From: Adiantum capillus-veneris
Lineage: Eukaryota > Streptophyta > Polypodiopsida > Polypodiales > Pteridaceae
DNA length: 64,000 bases
Reading direction: 5' to 3'
Assembly (NCBI GenBank): GCA_014529385.2
Contig: CM043955.1
Span: 145,301,140 to 145,365,139 of the forward strand
The first letter of the stretch is position 1, and each line of letters starts with the position of its first letter. The position numbers and the translations under genes were made by a program. A model generated the notes under the pieces. It saw nothing but the letters and a program-made list of their open reading frames with translations. It was not told where the DNA came from and did not search any database. This document shows positions 43,460 through 54,643 of this stretch, piece after piece.

Positions 43460-46400
43460 TCAGTCCACAAAGGGGAGTAAGCCCAAAGCTTTGCGGAAAG
43501 CTTCAAGCTTCTCACGAGACAATGCCTTTGTGAAAAGATCTGCAAGGTTGTCCTGTGTTGGCACATAAGCCAAGCTGATCTCTCCTGCTGAGAGCCTCTC
43601 CCTGACATAGTGGTAATGCACCTCAATGTGCTTTGTGCGAGCATGAAAAACTGGGTTCCTCGCAACTACCAATGCGCTCTGACTGTCAGTGTAGATAGTG
43701 TTGGCAGTGTCCTGTCCAACACCCAAGTCAGCCATAAGGCGTCTGAGCCATACACACTCAACCGTAGCTGTGAAGACTGCCCTGTACTCAGCCTCACAAC
43801 TCGAAGTGGCCACAGTAGGTTGCTTCTTGCTGAACCATGATATACATGAACTGCCAAGCATGAAACAAAAACCACTTGTGGACACTCGCGTGTCAAAACA
43901 ACCAGCCCAATCTGAGTCCGAAAAAGCATGTAAGTCTGGCGGCAATGATCCCCCCTTGGGATAAAACAAGCAAAGATGTAAAGTGCCACTAAGGTAGCGG
44001 AAAATCCTCTTGACAGCCTGCCAATGCTTAGACCCTGGGCTATGCATAAATCTGCTGACCTGCGAGACTGCAAACTGAATATCTGGCCTCGTGTTGCATA
44101 CATAAATGAGGCAGCCAACAGCAGTTTGGTAAAGAGTGACATCAGCAGGATCGCCAGCATCATGTAGACTCAACTTCAAACCTGTTTCCATGGGAGTGGC
44201 AATAGGTTTGCAATCCTCAAGTCCAAACTTACATAGCAATGTCTCTATGTAACTTTTCTGACACAAGGCAATACCACCATCACACTGATTAAACTGTATA
44301 CCCAAGTAATGATGCAACAGCCCCAAATCTTTCATCTTGAAAGTAGCATTCAAATCAGCCTTAAATTCAGCAATATGTCTCTCATTTGGTCCAGTGATCA
44401 ACAAATCATCAACATAAAGAACCACAATGAGAAATACATCATCCTCACGCTTTACATACAATGTGCTTTCTGTTGGACTGTTACGAAAGCCTCGTTTAAC
44501 CAAATGAGTGTCAGCTTTCTCATACCAAGCACGAGGAGATTGCTTCAACCCATACAAAGCCTTCTTACATTTGCACACTTTGTCCTCTTGTCCTTTTATG
44601 ACAAAACCGCGAGGCTGCGTTACATAAACTTCCTCAAATATGTCACCATTCAAGAAAGCAGTAACAATGTCTGATTGATGTACATCCCAACCAAAATGAG
44701 CTGCCAATGCACATAGAAAACGCACAGTAGTCATACGACAAGTGGGAGCAAAAGTCTCTTCATAATCTATGCCTTTTTGTTGTGCATAACCCTTTGCAAC
44801 AAGTCGAGCCTTATGGCGATCGATCTCACCATCCGGCTTGCGTTTCAACTTGTAAACCCACTTCGTACCAATGGCCTTTTTGCCAGGAGGCAAATCACAT
44901 AAAGTCCATGTGTCATTCTCTATAAGTGCATCATATTCTGATTTCATGGCAGCAATCCAATTTTCTGAATTCTGTGCTTCATCAAAGGACAGAGGCTCCT
45001 CAACATCATGTAAACTAGACACAGCCAAAGCATAACAATCTGATGCATAAGATGCATGGCGAGAGCCTGAACGAGTACGACTAGATAAAGGTGCATCCAA
45101 TTTACTGTCACGCAAAGTGTGCACCAGCCATTTTGGCATACCTCTAGCCTGCTCATTTTCAGCCCTTTCCTCATCAAGTACATCATGTACATCTGCATCA
45201 GTAATAGGCTGTTCTAAAACATTTTCAGAAACCCCCATAGGCTGTACATTTGCCTCATTGGAACTTACATTCGTATTTCCACCACTAAAAAGAGGCAACA
45301 AAGTGTCATAAATGTCCTGTGAGCTTACATTACTGTCTCTAGTACATGACAGCAAGGGTTGAACAGAATCTTCCACAAACACTACATCCCGTGAAACCAA
45401 AATACGTTTTGTTTGCGGATGATACAACCTGTAACCTTTGCTTTCAGCACTATAACCAACAAAAATACATTTGACAGCCTTATCATCCAATTTTCTGCGC
45501 TGCACTTGTGGCACCAAAGCATATGCCAAACAGCCAAAAACACGCATGTGCTCAATAGAAGGTTTTCTATCATGCCATGCTTCATATGGAGTAATAGACT
45601 GCAAAGCTTTCGTAGGACACCTGTTAAGTACATAAGTGGCACACATGATGGCCTCAAGCCAAAAAGAATGCGGCAAAGCTTGACTTTTGACCATACATCG
45701 TGCCATTTCCGTTAGTGACCTGTTTTTCCTCTCAGCAACACCATTTTGCTGAGGTGTATAAGGCACTGTACATTGGTGTTTTATCCCACGACTAGCCAGA
45801 AATGCATTAAATTCATGAGACATATACTCCCCCCCTCGATCGGAACGGAGGGTGCCCATAGTACATTTTGAGACATTTTCAGCCATAGCCAAAAATTGTT
45901 TGAAGCACATAAAAACTTCGGACTTCGCTTTAAGCGGAAATACCCACGCATGCCTGGAGTAATCATCAATGAAAGTCACGAAGTACAGGTAATTGCCCAA
46001 GGACGGAGTTTGCATGGGCCCACAAACGTCACTATGCACAAGCTGCAACCTGCATGTGGCCCTAACTGAACCATCCTTTGGAAACTTAGAACGCTGCATT
46101 TTACCCAGAATACAGCCTTCACAAACATGTTTGATAGGTGCTTCAAGAGGCGGCAAAGAAGCAACCATATCAGATTTCTGCAAACGCAGCAAACTGGCAA
46201 AATTCAGATGACCAAAACGTGCATGCCAAAGTTTTGCATCTGAAATAGCCCTTGAATCTGCAACAGCATTTGCAAAATTTTGTCCACACTTGTCATACAA
46301 AGTGAGCTTATACAGCCCACGGCACAAAAGCCCAGATGCAACAATTTCATCACCAAAACTGAGATCATGAACTGTACATCTGTCATCCACAAATTTGACT

Positions 46401-47746
46401 ACAAGTCCAAGTCTAGCAAGTGCGGATACAGACAATAGATTCTTCTTGATCCCAGGTACATAAAGTGCATCAACAAGTGTGAAGGAACTGCCATTAGCAG
46501 CAGTGAGCACAATCTTTCCAACTCCCTGAACTGGATAAGAGGCGTTGTTGGCACAAGTGACTGAATTCCCATGAGGGACAGACTCGAGAGAGGTAAACAA
46601 TTCACGATGTGAGGTAATGTGCTTTGTAGCACCACTGTCGAAATACCACACATGTGAATCTGCAGCAACTGACAAGCATGCATCATGGACAGCAGGATTG
46701 TAAGTGCACTCTGCGCTAAAAGCCCATTCTGCATCAACATCAGCATCAAAATCTCCTTTCACAGAAGACTCAACAATGGCTGCATTTGTAGTGGAACCAG
46801 CATTTGCAGTGGAACCACCCTCTTTCTTCTTAGCCTCTTTGGCCTTCAACTTAGGACACGACTTGATCAAGTGATCATTGGCTTTACAATAATGGCAACG
46901 CATCTTCTTTTTGCCCTTATCACCAGAATTGCCAGACGAAGTGCTGCCAACAGAAGCATTAGGAACAGAATTTTTGCCACTCGCAGCAGAACCATAAGAA
47001 GTGGCTGCATTACTGTTACCACCCTTTCTTTGAGAGGCAATAAAAGCCTGTTCAACTGCACGCTGCCTAGTCCTGTTTTTTCTAGAAAGTGACTCTTGCA
47101 ACAGCAATGTGCATAATGCATCAAACTTGACAACTTCAGGATTTCCTTGGGTCATCAGTCTCCAAGTACTAGCAAAAGTCTGGTAGGAATCTGGTAAGGC
47201 ATCAAGAACAGTCTGCACAAGGGAACTGTCAGAAATGACTTCACCTGCAGAAATGAGTTGCTCATTGATATCCTTGACACTAGCAAGGAAAGTGTCCATA
47301 TCATCTTCCTCATGCATAATCTTCGACTCTAGCTCTTTACGCAGCAAAGCAATTTTAGCCTCATTGCGGCTTGCATAAAGACCTGCTAGAATATCCCAAG
47401 CCTGTTTTGCAGATTTTGCTGAACGGATGTGAGGAATAATGGTGCGCTTCACAGACAACGCAATCAATGCATGAGCCTGCGCATCCTTAACATCCCAACG
47501 AGCTTGTTCTGCTGTAGGCAAAACAACTCTAACAGCTGCAATCCTTGCAGCAAGACCTGCAACATCCTCAATATCGCCTACATCTTCAGAACCAGGACGT
47601 ACATCAATGCCCTGCACAATGTTCCAGACACCTTTTGACACAAGAACGTGTTGCATCATATAAGCCCACATAGGGTAGTTGTCCCCATCCAACCTGTCCT
47701 CAGCAGCAAACATCTTGAACACATCTGTGTTGTTGTTGTCAGCCAT
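43460..47746 (-). CDS. Copia gag-pol polyprotein, intact (1428 aa)
   Basis: Start at MADNNNTDVFKMF (47744-47746) is preferred over an in-frame Met 20 codons upstream, because the decayed copy at 54057 starts at the same Met. Gag (UBN2-like, residues about 10-240) is followed by CCHC knuckle CHYCKANDHLIKSC from residue 284, protease YFDSGATKH (Asp 370), and GAG-pre-integrase HARFGHLN with CX2C. Integrase DDE residues: Asp 573 (HSDVCGP), Asp 636 (RSDRGGEY), then Glu in QNGVAERKN. RT has KARLVAKGYAQQKGIDYEE, DIVTAFLNGD and YVDD at residue 1111. RNase H has SDSDWAGC, SSCEAEY and TDSQSAL and ends NLADLFTKAL. No stop or frameshift. Confidence 0.95.
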   Translation of the reverse strand: MADNNNTDVFKMFAAEDRLDGDNYPMWAYMMQHVLVSKGVWNIVQGIDVRPGSEDVGDIEDVAGLAARIAAVRVVLPTAEQARWDVKDAQAHALIALSVKRTIIPHIRSAKSAKQAWDILAGLYASRNEAKIALLRKELESKIMHEEDDMDTFLASVKDINEQLISAGEVISDSSLVQTVLDALPDSYQTFASTWRLMTQGNPEVVKFDALCTLLLQESLSRKNRTRQRAVEQAFIASQRKGGNSNAATSYGSAASGKNSVPNASVGSTSSGNSGDKGKKKMRCHYCKANDHLIKSCPKLKAKEAKKKEGGSTANAGSTTNAAIVESSVKGDFDADVDAEWAFSAECTYNPAVHDACLSVAADSHVWYFDSGATKHITSHRELFTSLESVPHGNSVTCANNASYPVQGVGKIVLTAANGSSFTLVDALYVPGIKKNLLSVSALARLGLVVKFVDDRCTVHDLSFGDEIVASGLLCRGLYKLTLYDKCGQNFANAVADSRAISDAKLWHARFGHLNFASLLRLQKSDMVASLPPLEAPIKHVCEGCILGKMQRSKFPKDGSVRATCRLQLVHSDVCGPMQTPSLGNYLYFVTFIDDYSRHAWVFPLKAKSEVFMCFKQFLAMAENVSKCTMGTLRSDRGGEYMSHEFNAFLASRGIKHQCTVPYTPQQNGVAERKNRSLTEMARCMVKSQALPHSFWLEAIMCATYVLNRCPTKALQSITPYEAWHDRKPSIEHMRVFGCLAYALVPQVQRRKLDDKAVKCIFVGYSAESKGYRLYHPQTKRILVSRDVVFVEDSVQPLLSCTRDSNVSSQDIYDTLLPLFSGGNTNVSSNEANVQPMGVSENVLEQPITDADVHDVLDEERAENEQARGMPKWLVHTLRDSKLDAPLSSRTRSGSRHASYASDCYALAVSSLHDVEEPLSFDEAQNSENWIAAMKSEYDALIENDTWTLCDLPPGKKAIGTKWVYKLKRKPDGEIDRHKARLVAKGYAQQKGIDYEETFAPTCRMTTVRFLCALAAHFGWDVHQSDIVTAFLNGDIFEEVYVTQPRGFVIKGQEDKVCKCKKALYGLKQSPRAWYEKADTHLVKRGFRNSPTESTLYVKREDDVFLIVVLYVDDLLITGPNERHIAEFKADLNATFKMKDLGLLHHYLGIQFNQCDGGIALCQKSYIETLLCKFGLEDCKPIATPMETGLKLSLHDAGDPADVTLYQTAVGCLIYVCNTRPDIQFAVSQVSRFMHSPGSKHWQAVKRIFRYLSGTLHLCLFYPKGGSLPPDLHAFSDSDWAGCFDTRVSTSGFCFMLGSSCISWFSKKQPTVATSSCEAEYRAVFTATVECVWLRRLMADLGVGQDTANTIYTDSQSALVVARNPVFHARTKHIEVHYHYVRERLSAGEISLAYVPTQDNLADLFTKALSREKLEAFRKALGLLPFVD

Positions 47747-48094
47747 GGTAAATGCTGCACCTGATGTGAAAACTGCCCGAAAATAGGAGAAATGGAGCGG
47801 GAACAACTTGTGCTATATAGCACAAACCGTAGAAGACTATAAGGCACCTGTTATGCAGAAAACGGCACTGACAGAAAATCTGCACAAAATGACGAAATAG
47901 CCTGTGCAGTACTGCCCGTGGTGGAAACGGAGGCCGAAATGAGCCCAAATCAAAATTCTGAGCAGACCGAGCTCTACGAGCGCTCCCAAAAAATTTGTCG
48001 ACCTGCGAACGCTTGTCAAAGCTCACTGAAATCGGAGAAAGTGAGCAGGCGTGTGCTGGAGCAGCTGGCGACTAAGCCCGGGAGGACGTGACCT

Positions 48095-48106
48095 GCTCTG
48101 ATACCA
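48095..48106 (-). promoter_or_regulatory. Young copia primer-binding site
   Basis: TGGTATCAGAGC on minus, two bases inside the 5' LTR; complementary to initiator-Met tRNA. Confidence 0.92.
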
Positions 48107-48108
48107 AT

Positions 48109-48335
48109 TGTTGGAATTAGGGTTGCAGAGAAACACACACAGCTTGGAGAAGACGAAGGAAGCTCAAGGCACACAATAGAGAGTGTATTCCTTAGTGTGC
48201 AATGGAAAGATAGATAGCCCTAGAGTGATGGGCGTATATACAATGCACGGGGGAAAAAACCTCCTAAAGAGGGAAAAAATGCCCCGGCGGTCCTAGTGTG
48301 TTCACACACATCACTACCACATGTATATGGTAACA
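48109..48335 (-). repeat. Young copia 5' LTR
   Basis: 227 bp, partner of 43158-43384. Contains a TATA-like GTATATAC at 48234-48241 (palindromic core), the likely promoter for the minus-strand transcript. Confidence 0.95.
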
Positions 48336-48340
48336 TATGG

Positions 48341-48815
48341 GAGTCAGGAGCTAAGTGTAAAGGGTTTTACAGACTCAGGTTATGCAGGTGACTTAGGCAA
48401 CCGAAGGTCTACGTCAGGGTATGTCTTTACATTGGTTGGTGGAGTAGTATCATGGCGTTCCAGATTACAAGATTGTGTTACTCAGTCTACTCCAGAGGCT
48501 GAATATGTTGCAGCATCAGAGGCATGCAAAGAATCAATTTGGCTTAATCGACTAGTAACAGATTTGGGAATCAAAGAAGAGATGCCTGTGTTATATTGTG
48601 ATAGTCAAAGTGCTATACAATTGGCTCGCAATCCAGTTTATCACGCAAAGACAAAGCATGTGGATGTGAAGTATCATTTCATCAGGGAAATGCTCGAGGA
48701 TAAGCAACTTCAGCTTGTCAAAGTTCACACCACAGAAAATCCTGCTGATCTACTTACAAAAGGACTTCCCTCAGAGAGCTTTGCGTATTTTCGCAAGCAG
48801 TTAGGTGTAGGGTAG
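48341..48815 (+). pseudogene. Old Ty1/copia gag-pol, part 2 (RNase H end)
   Basis: Continues the reading interrupted at 43157. It reads GFTDSGYAGDLGNRRSTSGY, TPEAEYVAASEACKE, CDSQSAIQLARNP and KTKHVDVKYHFIRE, and ends NPADLLTKGLPSE with FRKQLGVG and a stop at 48813-48815. This fragment has no internal stop. The first codons after the duplicated TATGG (48336-48340) read Gly-Ser-Gln-Glu-Leu. Confidence 0.9.
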
Positions 48816-48893
48816 TACATCACTTCTCTACATCTCTTGTATATTAGCTTGTATAGTAGCTTCTCTCACACTTAAAGTACCACATTGGACTTT

Positions 48894-49097
48894 AAGTGGG
48901 AGGTTGTTGGGGTATAAAGCCCAACGTGGTCGCCCACGTAAGTGGGCGGGCCGCCAGGTATGTACACATATTCTTTTGTAAAAACCTAATAAGAACTCAC
49001 TATGCTTTACACATTACAGTAGAGCGAGTTCACCATATCGTCGTGCTCTTCTTCTCGCACTCTCTCTCGCGTCGCACTTCCGCTCGTACTCCTTCAA
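48894..49097 (+). repeat. Polypurine tract and 3' LTR of the old copia
   Basis: AAGTGGGAGG ends at 48903 and the LTR begins TGTTGGGGTATAAAGC at 48905. The right edge is uncertain; sequence character changes around 49095. The paired 5' LTR was not found. Confidence 0.55.
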
Positions 49098-51359
49098 TTA
49101 ATGGTAGAGGGAATGGAGATGTGGTCAAGATCCTCGATTGGTAGGTTTATGATAAGACCCAAGATTTATTACGGGCTAAACAAGGTCTTCTTTGAGGGCG
49201 TAGTGGAAAGGGTAGAGACTTGCACTGATGTGGTTAAGGTTGACAAAGGTGGGTTGATGAGGCTAGCCATCGAAACAAAGCCGGGAAAGGTATAGGCGCC
49301 ATCGGGAGGGTATTTAGGGTTAGGGTATTTATAGGGGTAGGGGGGGCGGAAGAAGATGATTGGTGGTTTGGAGGGTTAGGAGGGTTTGTGAGTTAGCCCC
49401 AAAAACAGTAGTGGGAAAACTAGTGGGTGAAGTAACGGAAGCCCTTCTATTACCATGGTAGCCGGAAATCCGAGTTCCAGGTGGGATCGGGGAGGTAAGA
49501 AGAACCACTTAAAACGCAGCCAAGCGCACAAATTGCTTTATGTGGTGGATCTAGGAGCGGCAGGCGACACCAAGATGAAGTAATTGAAGTAGCTCCGAGA
49601 AAGCTAGCCGTCAATGCCAGGGTGAGGTTATTGGAATGGCGTCGAGAGTGGTTATTAGAATAGTGCCAAGATGATAGCCGTAGGCACCGAGATGACAGTC
49701 GTCAGTGCCGTAAGTGCTGAGGGGACCGCCGTCACTGTCACAATCGCCAAGCCGAGAAAGATAGTCGCCTCAAGATGGCAGCCGGCAGTACCTAAAACGC
49801 CGTTGTGGTTGAAGTTATTACTTAGAATTAAATCAAAATTGACAACCTATCAAGATCACAATAAGCACAAATTCCTTCCATTCATTACAAATTAGGTATC
49901 TACTGTTAGAAGTTATGGTAAATAATGATACAAAAGAGTAATTATGGACATTTTAATTTTGATAGAAAATACTTATTCATTATATGGAATTTATGATATG
50001 TCAACTTATGCAAAGATAATCTTTGGCCTTGCATGATTGAAGCATTAAATTTTGGTTGAAATTTCATTTGCAAAGCAATTCGTGATCTTTTTATGCAATC
50101 TACACTAGTCCTAGTGTAGTTGTTTGTATCCTAGTCATGGTAGCTCAAGCTCTTCATTTGATTGACTTAAGTAGAGAGATTTGATTGTTGGTGGCTAGCT
50201 TGTCCAAATGGCTTCAAATAGAGACATGTCCTTTAGTAGATTCTTTCACTGTCTTCTCGGTGCCATCTTTGCAACTTACAGATAGAGAAAAATCCATGGA
50301 GACTTATTAGTACAAAGCATGTGATAAAACTTGTTTAAAATCATGGATAGAAGTATCATCCTATTATCAACAAGGGAGTTAAGTGCAAATCGGGCTCCAG
50401 CTGCGGGCTCTGCAAAACTTTTCAAGAAAACACAAGAAAAGCTAATTAGTTCAAATTAATTTACCTGGTTGTTAAAACTAGTAAGCTTCCTTCTAAGAAA
50501 TTGGAAGTTTTCGCTTTCAATGGTTGGGTGTCGTCCTGACCCTTGACCCTCGACCCTCGAAATATAACCTTCCCACCCATCGTGGTTCAAACCCTGATGA
50601 TGCAGATGAAGACTACAATATCTCAAAAAGCACCTCCTTTTGTGAGTCGAGATGGATCGACCTTGGCTTCAAAGGCCTTGATGGGTGGCCAAGGAAGTGA
50701 AGAAAATTTATCAATTTTTTTTTTCTTTCTTCTCGTGTTCGGTGGCCTACCAGGGGTGACTATGCCCTTAAGGACTAAGAGTCCTGAGAGTGGGTGGGCG
50801 GCCAATTCTTAACGCAATTTGGAGCCACACCTTTTTTCTAAGCTTTTTTTTAAAATAAAAAATTGCATGTCGGTAGAACTGCAGTGTAGTCGACTTGAGG
50901 ACTGAGGAGGATGCATCCCAACAGATGCCATGTTTGATTATGGAAGGACTAGGGGCCCACCTACAACTGGCTGGCCATGGACACATCGTATGGTGTACTT
51001 GAGTCAAGGAGGTAATCGGCCCTTGGGCTAACCAGCGGCGGCCTTGACAAGCTGAGAGCGGATGATGGCGATTGGCTAACTTCGGCATGTACTTGATTAT
51101 AGGAGATGAATTTTATGGTGACATCGAACTTCAAAGACAAGAACCATTTGAGACCTAGGCGGCCGCGTTTAATACAGTACCATGGAGAGCGACACTCTAA
51201 TAGCATGGGGTAAAGCAAGGCTTGCATGCCTCATCCATTGTGCATTTTGGGCTCAGCGTCTACTGAACGATGCCCTGGAGGTTAGCACAAAGCCCATCAT
51301 TTTTAGTTTGGGCTTAAGATTCCAAATAGGTGGCATAAGATTCTTAGAGCCAGCAATAC
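49098..51359. other. Unassigned region with small open frames
   Basis: The frame 49101-49295 (64 codons) has no recognised motif. Sequence at 49655-49770 shows repeated GATGACAGTCG-like motifs. A T-run lies at 50717-50726. I cannot support a gene. Confidence 0.4.
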
Positions 51360-51403
51360 TCTCTCTTTCTCTCCCTTTCTCTCTCTCTCTCTCTCTCTCT
51401 CGT
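51360..51403. repeat. (CT)n microsatellite
   Basis: Slightly interrupted CT run of about 44 bp. Confidence 0.85.
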
Positions 51404-52780
51404 ACACCTAGTCAATTATGAGGAGCGTCATAAGCACTCTCCATCAAGGCTTTCATGCCATGATGAGAGCAATAGCAGGGCTTTCCTTATTTTACTACCT
51501 ACATCCATGCTTTGTCTTCTTCTCCAATTCTCAATCTGAGATGTGTCAATTTAGCACTACAATTTTTCCCATAACTTTTTTAGCACTATTTTACCTGTAA
51601 AATCCAAGCCTAATATCTTGAATTCCTAAGATGCTTTCGTGTGCTAGATCATAGACCATATTTTGAGATATTTTAACACTATTTTTCTTGCAAATTCCTC
51701 CCAAAATTTTATTTTAAATTTCTCGTGAGCTCAAGGCTAAGCTGAGATATACTATTCTTATGACAAGGTTATGAGCTCTCTAGTTTTTTGAGAATTTTGC
51801 TTGCCAAAATATCAAAATAGCCAATGGTTGTACCATTGTAAATAACAAAAGTATATTCTTACCTTTTGGGAATCATACATGAACATGTTTTGCATGTAGT
51901 GAAATTCACCAAGTATTGATAAAATGCGTTCTCTATTCAAGCTCGTCTAAAACTGATATGGCAAATCTCTTTCGCAAGGCATCAGCATGAAGATTTCCTT
52001 GATCTTGCTTTTATTTTGCAATCTTTGATCTATTAGCAAAATTTACATTGCAACTCTAAATTTACCTCGGTGTTCTCAATGATATCTTCTTGATTGCCAA
52101 GATTGAGCCTTCATGCTCACATATAATTACTTCTCGTAAAACGAAACCTTCACTGTGCTACCACTATTGGGAGCAGGGGTGGGCTTCCACCCTTTACCAT
52201 GAAATTCAACCATTGATCTTGCCTTGATGGAGAAGGGAAAAGAGAGCGATGGAAAGCATATTTACACATAATACTACACAAAGAAACATAGGAGACAAAT
52301 ATTACACAAGAAGGTGACACAGAGAAACTCCATAGCCCAAGACATAGGTTAAGAGAGGGGAAAGGGAAAAATTGAGAGCATCTACACAAAAATGACCTAA
52401 AGATTGTAGCTCCAAACTCCACGGCACCTCTTGTGGAGTTTGGTATTTAATATTTAATATTACTTGTTGGTGCCAAAATTTGGAGGCCCCTCTTTTACAC
52501 TTAGTTCCACTTTAGTTATGAGTGGAGCATATCACTTATTGCATGACCCTCTTAGGGTGAGTTCTCGCTATTCTATTTACAAAGCAACCATAATGGCTTA
52601 TTGATAAAATATCTAAACATTGTGCAAATATAAAATGGCCGAGTAATTTATTTATTGACGACTCCTTCTCCTCAACTCCCAAAATTCCAATCTACAATTC
52701 ATCAACTCACCATTAGTAAAAAGAGAAAGATAGCACATTAATTAATCATTATGCTCCAGCTATCCCAATTGTAGTTCACC
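51404..52780. other. Unassigned AT-rich spacer
   Basis: No coding or element signal seen. Confidence 0.4.
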
Positions 52781-52789
52781 ACATACAAC

Positions 52790-53400
52790 AAGAAGGTGCC
52801 CAGTCTTGTAACATCATCACATGTTTCTCATCAAATTGACCATGACCATGAGCATAAATATCATCTCCTTCCAGCACAAAAGTTTCATCCAAAAGGGGCA
52901 TAAGTTATGCATCCTCATCCTGCAAAGAAATTTTCATACTATCTATAGTAGGTTGTATATGAATTGTAAAGTGTTCTTCAACCCTCTCACCTTCTTCAAG
53001 AACCTTTTTAACTCTTCAACCTAAAATTTTTTATATTGCATAAAAATAGCATAAGTTTTGTTTTCCATGGCACCATGATATCTCATCCTCTCATCGGTAA
53101 AAATAAGGGATTGAAAATCAATAAGCACCCCCTCTAAATGGGCTTTTCTATTATTAGAACCTTCTTCAATTAGTAAATACATATAAGTGTAATACAAAAT
53201 CATCTACATCATCACATAACTCTAAGTTGGACGTAGAGATAGAATCCTCTTCTTGCATGAAGTCATCATCATGTGCACCCTTCAAGTTGTGGAAGCTCAT
53301 ACATTCGTGGACAAGTACTCTCGAGCACAATATTAGTATTCCTTCTATGACTAGGAAAGTGTACACATGTTTCAAAAATCCATTTGACTTCATCTTGATT
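52790..53400 (-). pseudogene. Possible decayed coding sequence, unknown family
   Basis: On minus, coding-like stretches occur in shifting frames: DDDFMQEEDSISTSNLELCD near 53230-53290, an IDFQSLIFTDERMRYHGAME block near 53060-53120, and EEGERVEEHFTIHIQPTIDS near 52930-53000. The pieces look like one acidic protein broken by frame changes. No domain recognised; it may belong to an element truncated by the copia LTR at 53473. Confidence 0.25.
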
Positions 53401-53472
53401 AGTAGTTTCTACATGGAAAACATTCTTGTGTACATCACCGGATGACCCAAAATTAACATCCATGTCACATAG

Positions 53473-53701
53473 TGTTAGTACCATATATGTGGATGTGGTG
53501 CATGCGAACACACTTAGGATCATCTAGACACTTTTTTACTCACAAAAGGTTTTTTCTCCCGTGCATTGTATATATACCCATCACTTTAGGTTTAACTTGT
53601 CTTTCTATTTTTGTACTAAGTTATACACTCTCTGTTGTGTGCCTTGATCTTCTTCACCTTCTCCAAGTTGTGTGTGTGCCCCTCCAACCCTAATTCTAAC
53701 A
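53473..53701 (+). repeat. Decayed copia 5' LTR
   Basis: 229 bp. Shares CCGTGCATTGTATATA, ACACTCTCTNTTGTGTGCCT and CAACCCTAATTC blocks with the intact 227-bp LTR; many scattered substitutions. Confidence 0.8.
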
Positions 53702-54056
53702 ATAAGTATCATAGGAGGTCACGTCCTCCTAGTACTCTTGTCAGCACCCCTTCACTCAAGTTATCATATTTTTGCAAGCTTTGGCGAATGTCAACAACGC
53801 AACTAATACTTCACCATATCTCGTAGAGCTTAAGAAGCTCAATTTTTTATTCGGGCTCATTTCGGCCTCTGTGTCCACTACAAGTAGTATTGTGCATGCA
53901 TTTTTGGTCCTATTGTACAAAATTTTGTGAGTGAAATTTTCTACTAAGTAGGTCCATTATAGTTCTCTTCAGGTTGTGCTATATAGCATGTGTTCATTCT
54001 TCTTCATTTTCCCCCTTTCGAGGTAGTTTTCACATCAGTTGTTGCAATTAATTGCC

Positions 54057-54272
54057 ATGGCTAACAACAACACACATGTTTTTAAAAGATGTTTGCTAGT
54101 GAGGAATAATTGGATGCACATAAGTACCCAACGTGGGCTTAGATGATGACACATGTTAATGTGTCAAAGGGTGTCTAGAATATTGTGTAGGGCGTTGATG
54201 TACGTATTCTGTGGATACATGATCTACTGAGAATGTTGCAGGCTCTAGAAAAATTGTTCCTGCTAGAGTTGT
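54057..54272 (+). pseudogene. Decayed copia gag N-terminus
   Basis: Starts MANNNTHVFK, matching MADNNNTDVFK of the intact polyprotein. Later VSKGV, NIV and GVDVR correspond to VSKGVWNIVQGIDVR but with stop codons and frame changes. Truncated by the gypsy LTR. Confidence 0.75.
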
Positions 54273-54485
54273 TGTGCGCTTTGCCGCACGTGTTAGAGGC
54301 TGGAAACTTGCATGTGCACTGTGTACGAGCCTCGAAAGGCTGCAAGCGCACAACTAGACATTCCTAGCAAACTCAAAGGTGCAGGGGTGTGTCACTCATG
54401 GCTCAATGCTTCCATCATGAAGGATCATGTGCCGCAAAGAAGGAGGAGCCGCCACTGCCACCGCACTCAACCGCTGATGCCGCCG

Positions 54486-54489
54486 CAAT

Positions 54490-54536
<47 letters not shown>

Positions 54537-54598
54537 CATACACACACACACGCATGCACGCACGCACGTGCATGCGTGCACGTGTGTGTGTGTGTATG

Positions 54599-54639
<41 letters not shown>

Positions 54640-54643
54640 ATTG
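54486..54643. repeat. Near-perfect palindrome of (CT)n(CA)n / (TG)n(AG)n
   Basis: The left arm CAATG-(CT)n-CAAGCATA-(CA)n is mirrored by (TG)n-TATGCTTG-(AG)n-CATTG, with an imperfect centre near 54550-54580. LTR Y has only one arm at the same place, so the second arm arose in LTR X as an inverted duplication. Confidence 0.85.

Larger units (their letters stand above)
43158..48335 (-). mobile_element. Young, apparently intact Ty1/copia element, 5178 bp
   Basis: Complete minus-strand element: 227-bp LTRs that look identical, primer-binding site, single uninterrupted polyprotein, polypurine tract and perfect 5-bp target duplication. It is inserted in the RNase H gene of the older plus-strand copia. 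It is the only retroelement in the window with no visible coding lesion, so it may still be active. Decayed relatives lie at 31866-35080 and 53473-54272. Confidence 0.95.
53473..54272 (+). mobile_element. 5' end of a decayed copia (family of 43158-48335)
   Basis: LTR (53473-53701), leader and gag start, plus strand, colinear with the intact copy. The primer site is decayed to AGTATCATAGG. It is cut at 54272 by the gypsy G4-1 LTR; the remainder is presumably beyond the right edge of the window. Confidence 0.8.

Noticed and set aside
48095-48106. tRNA gene fragment
   Set aside because: Only the 12-nt primer-binding complement is present; no cloverleaf sequence follows.
49101-49295. Small gene after the old copia LTR
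   Set aside because: 64 codons, no motif or splice or promoter context that I can defend; left as unassigned.
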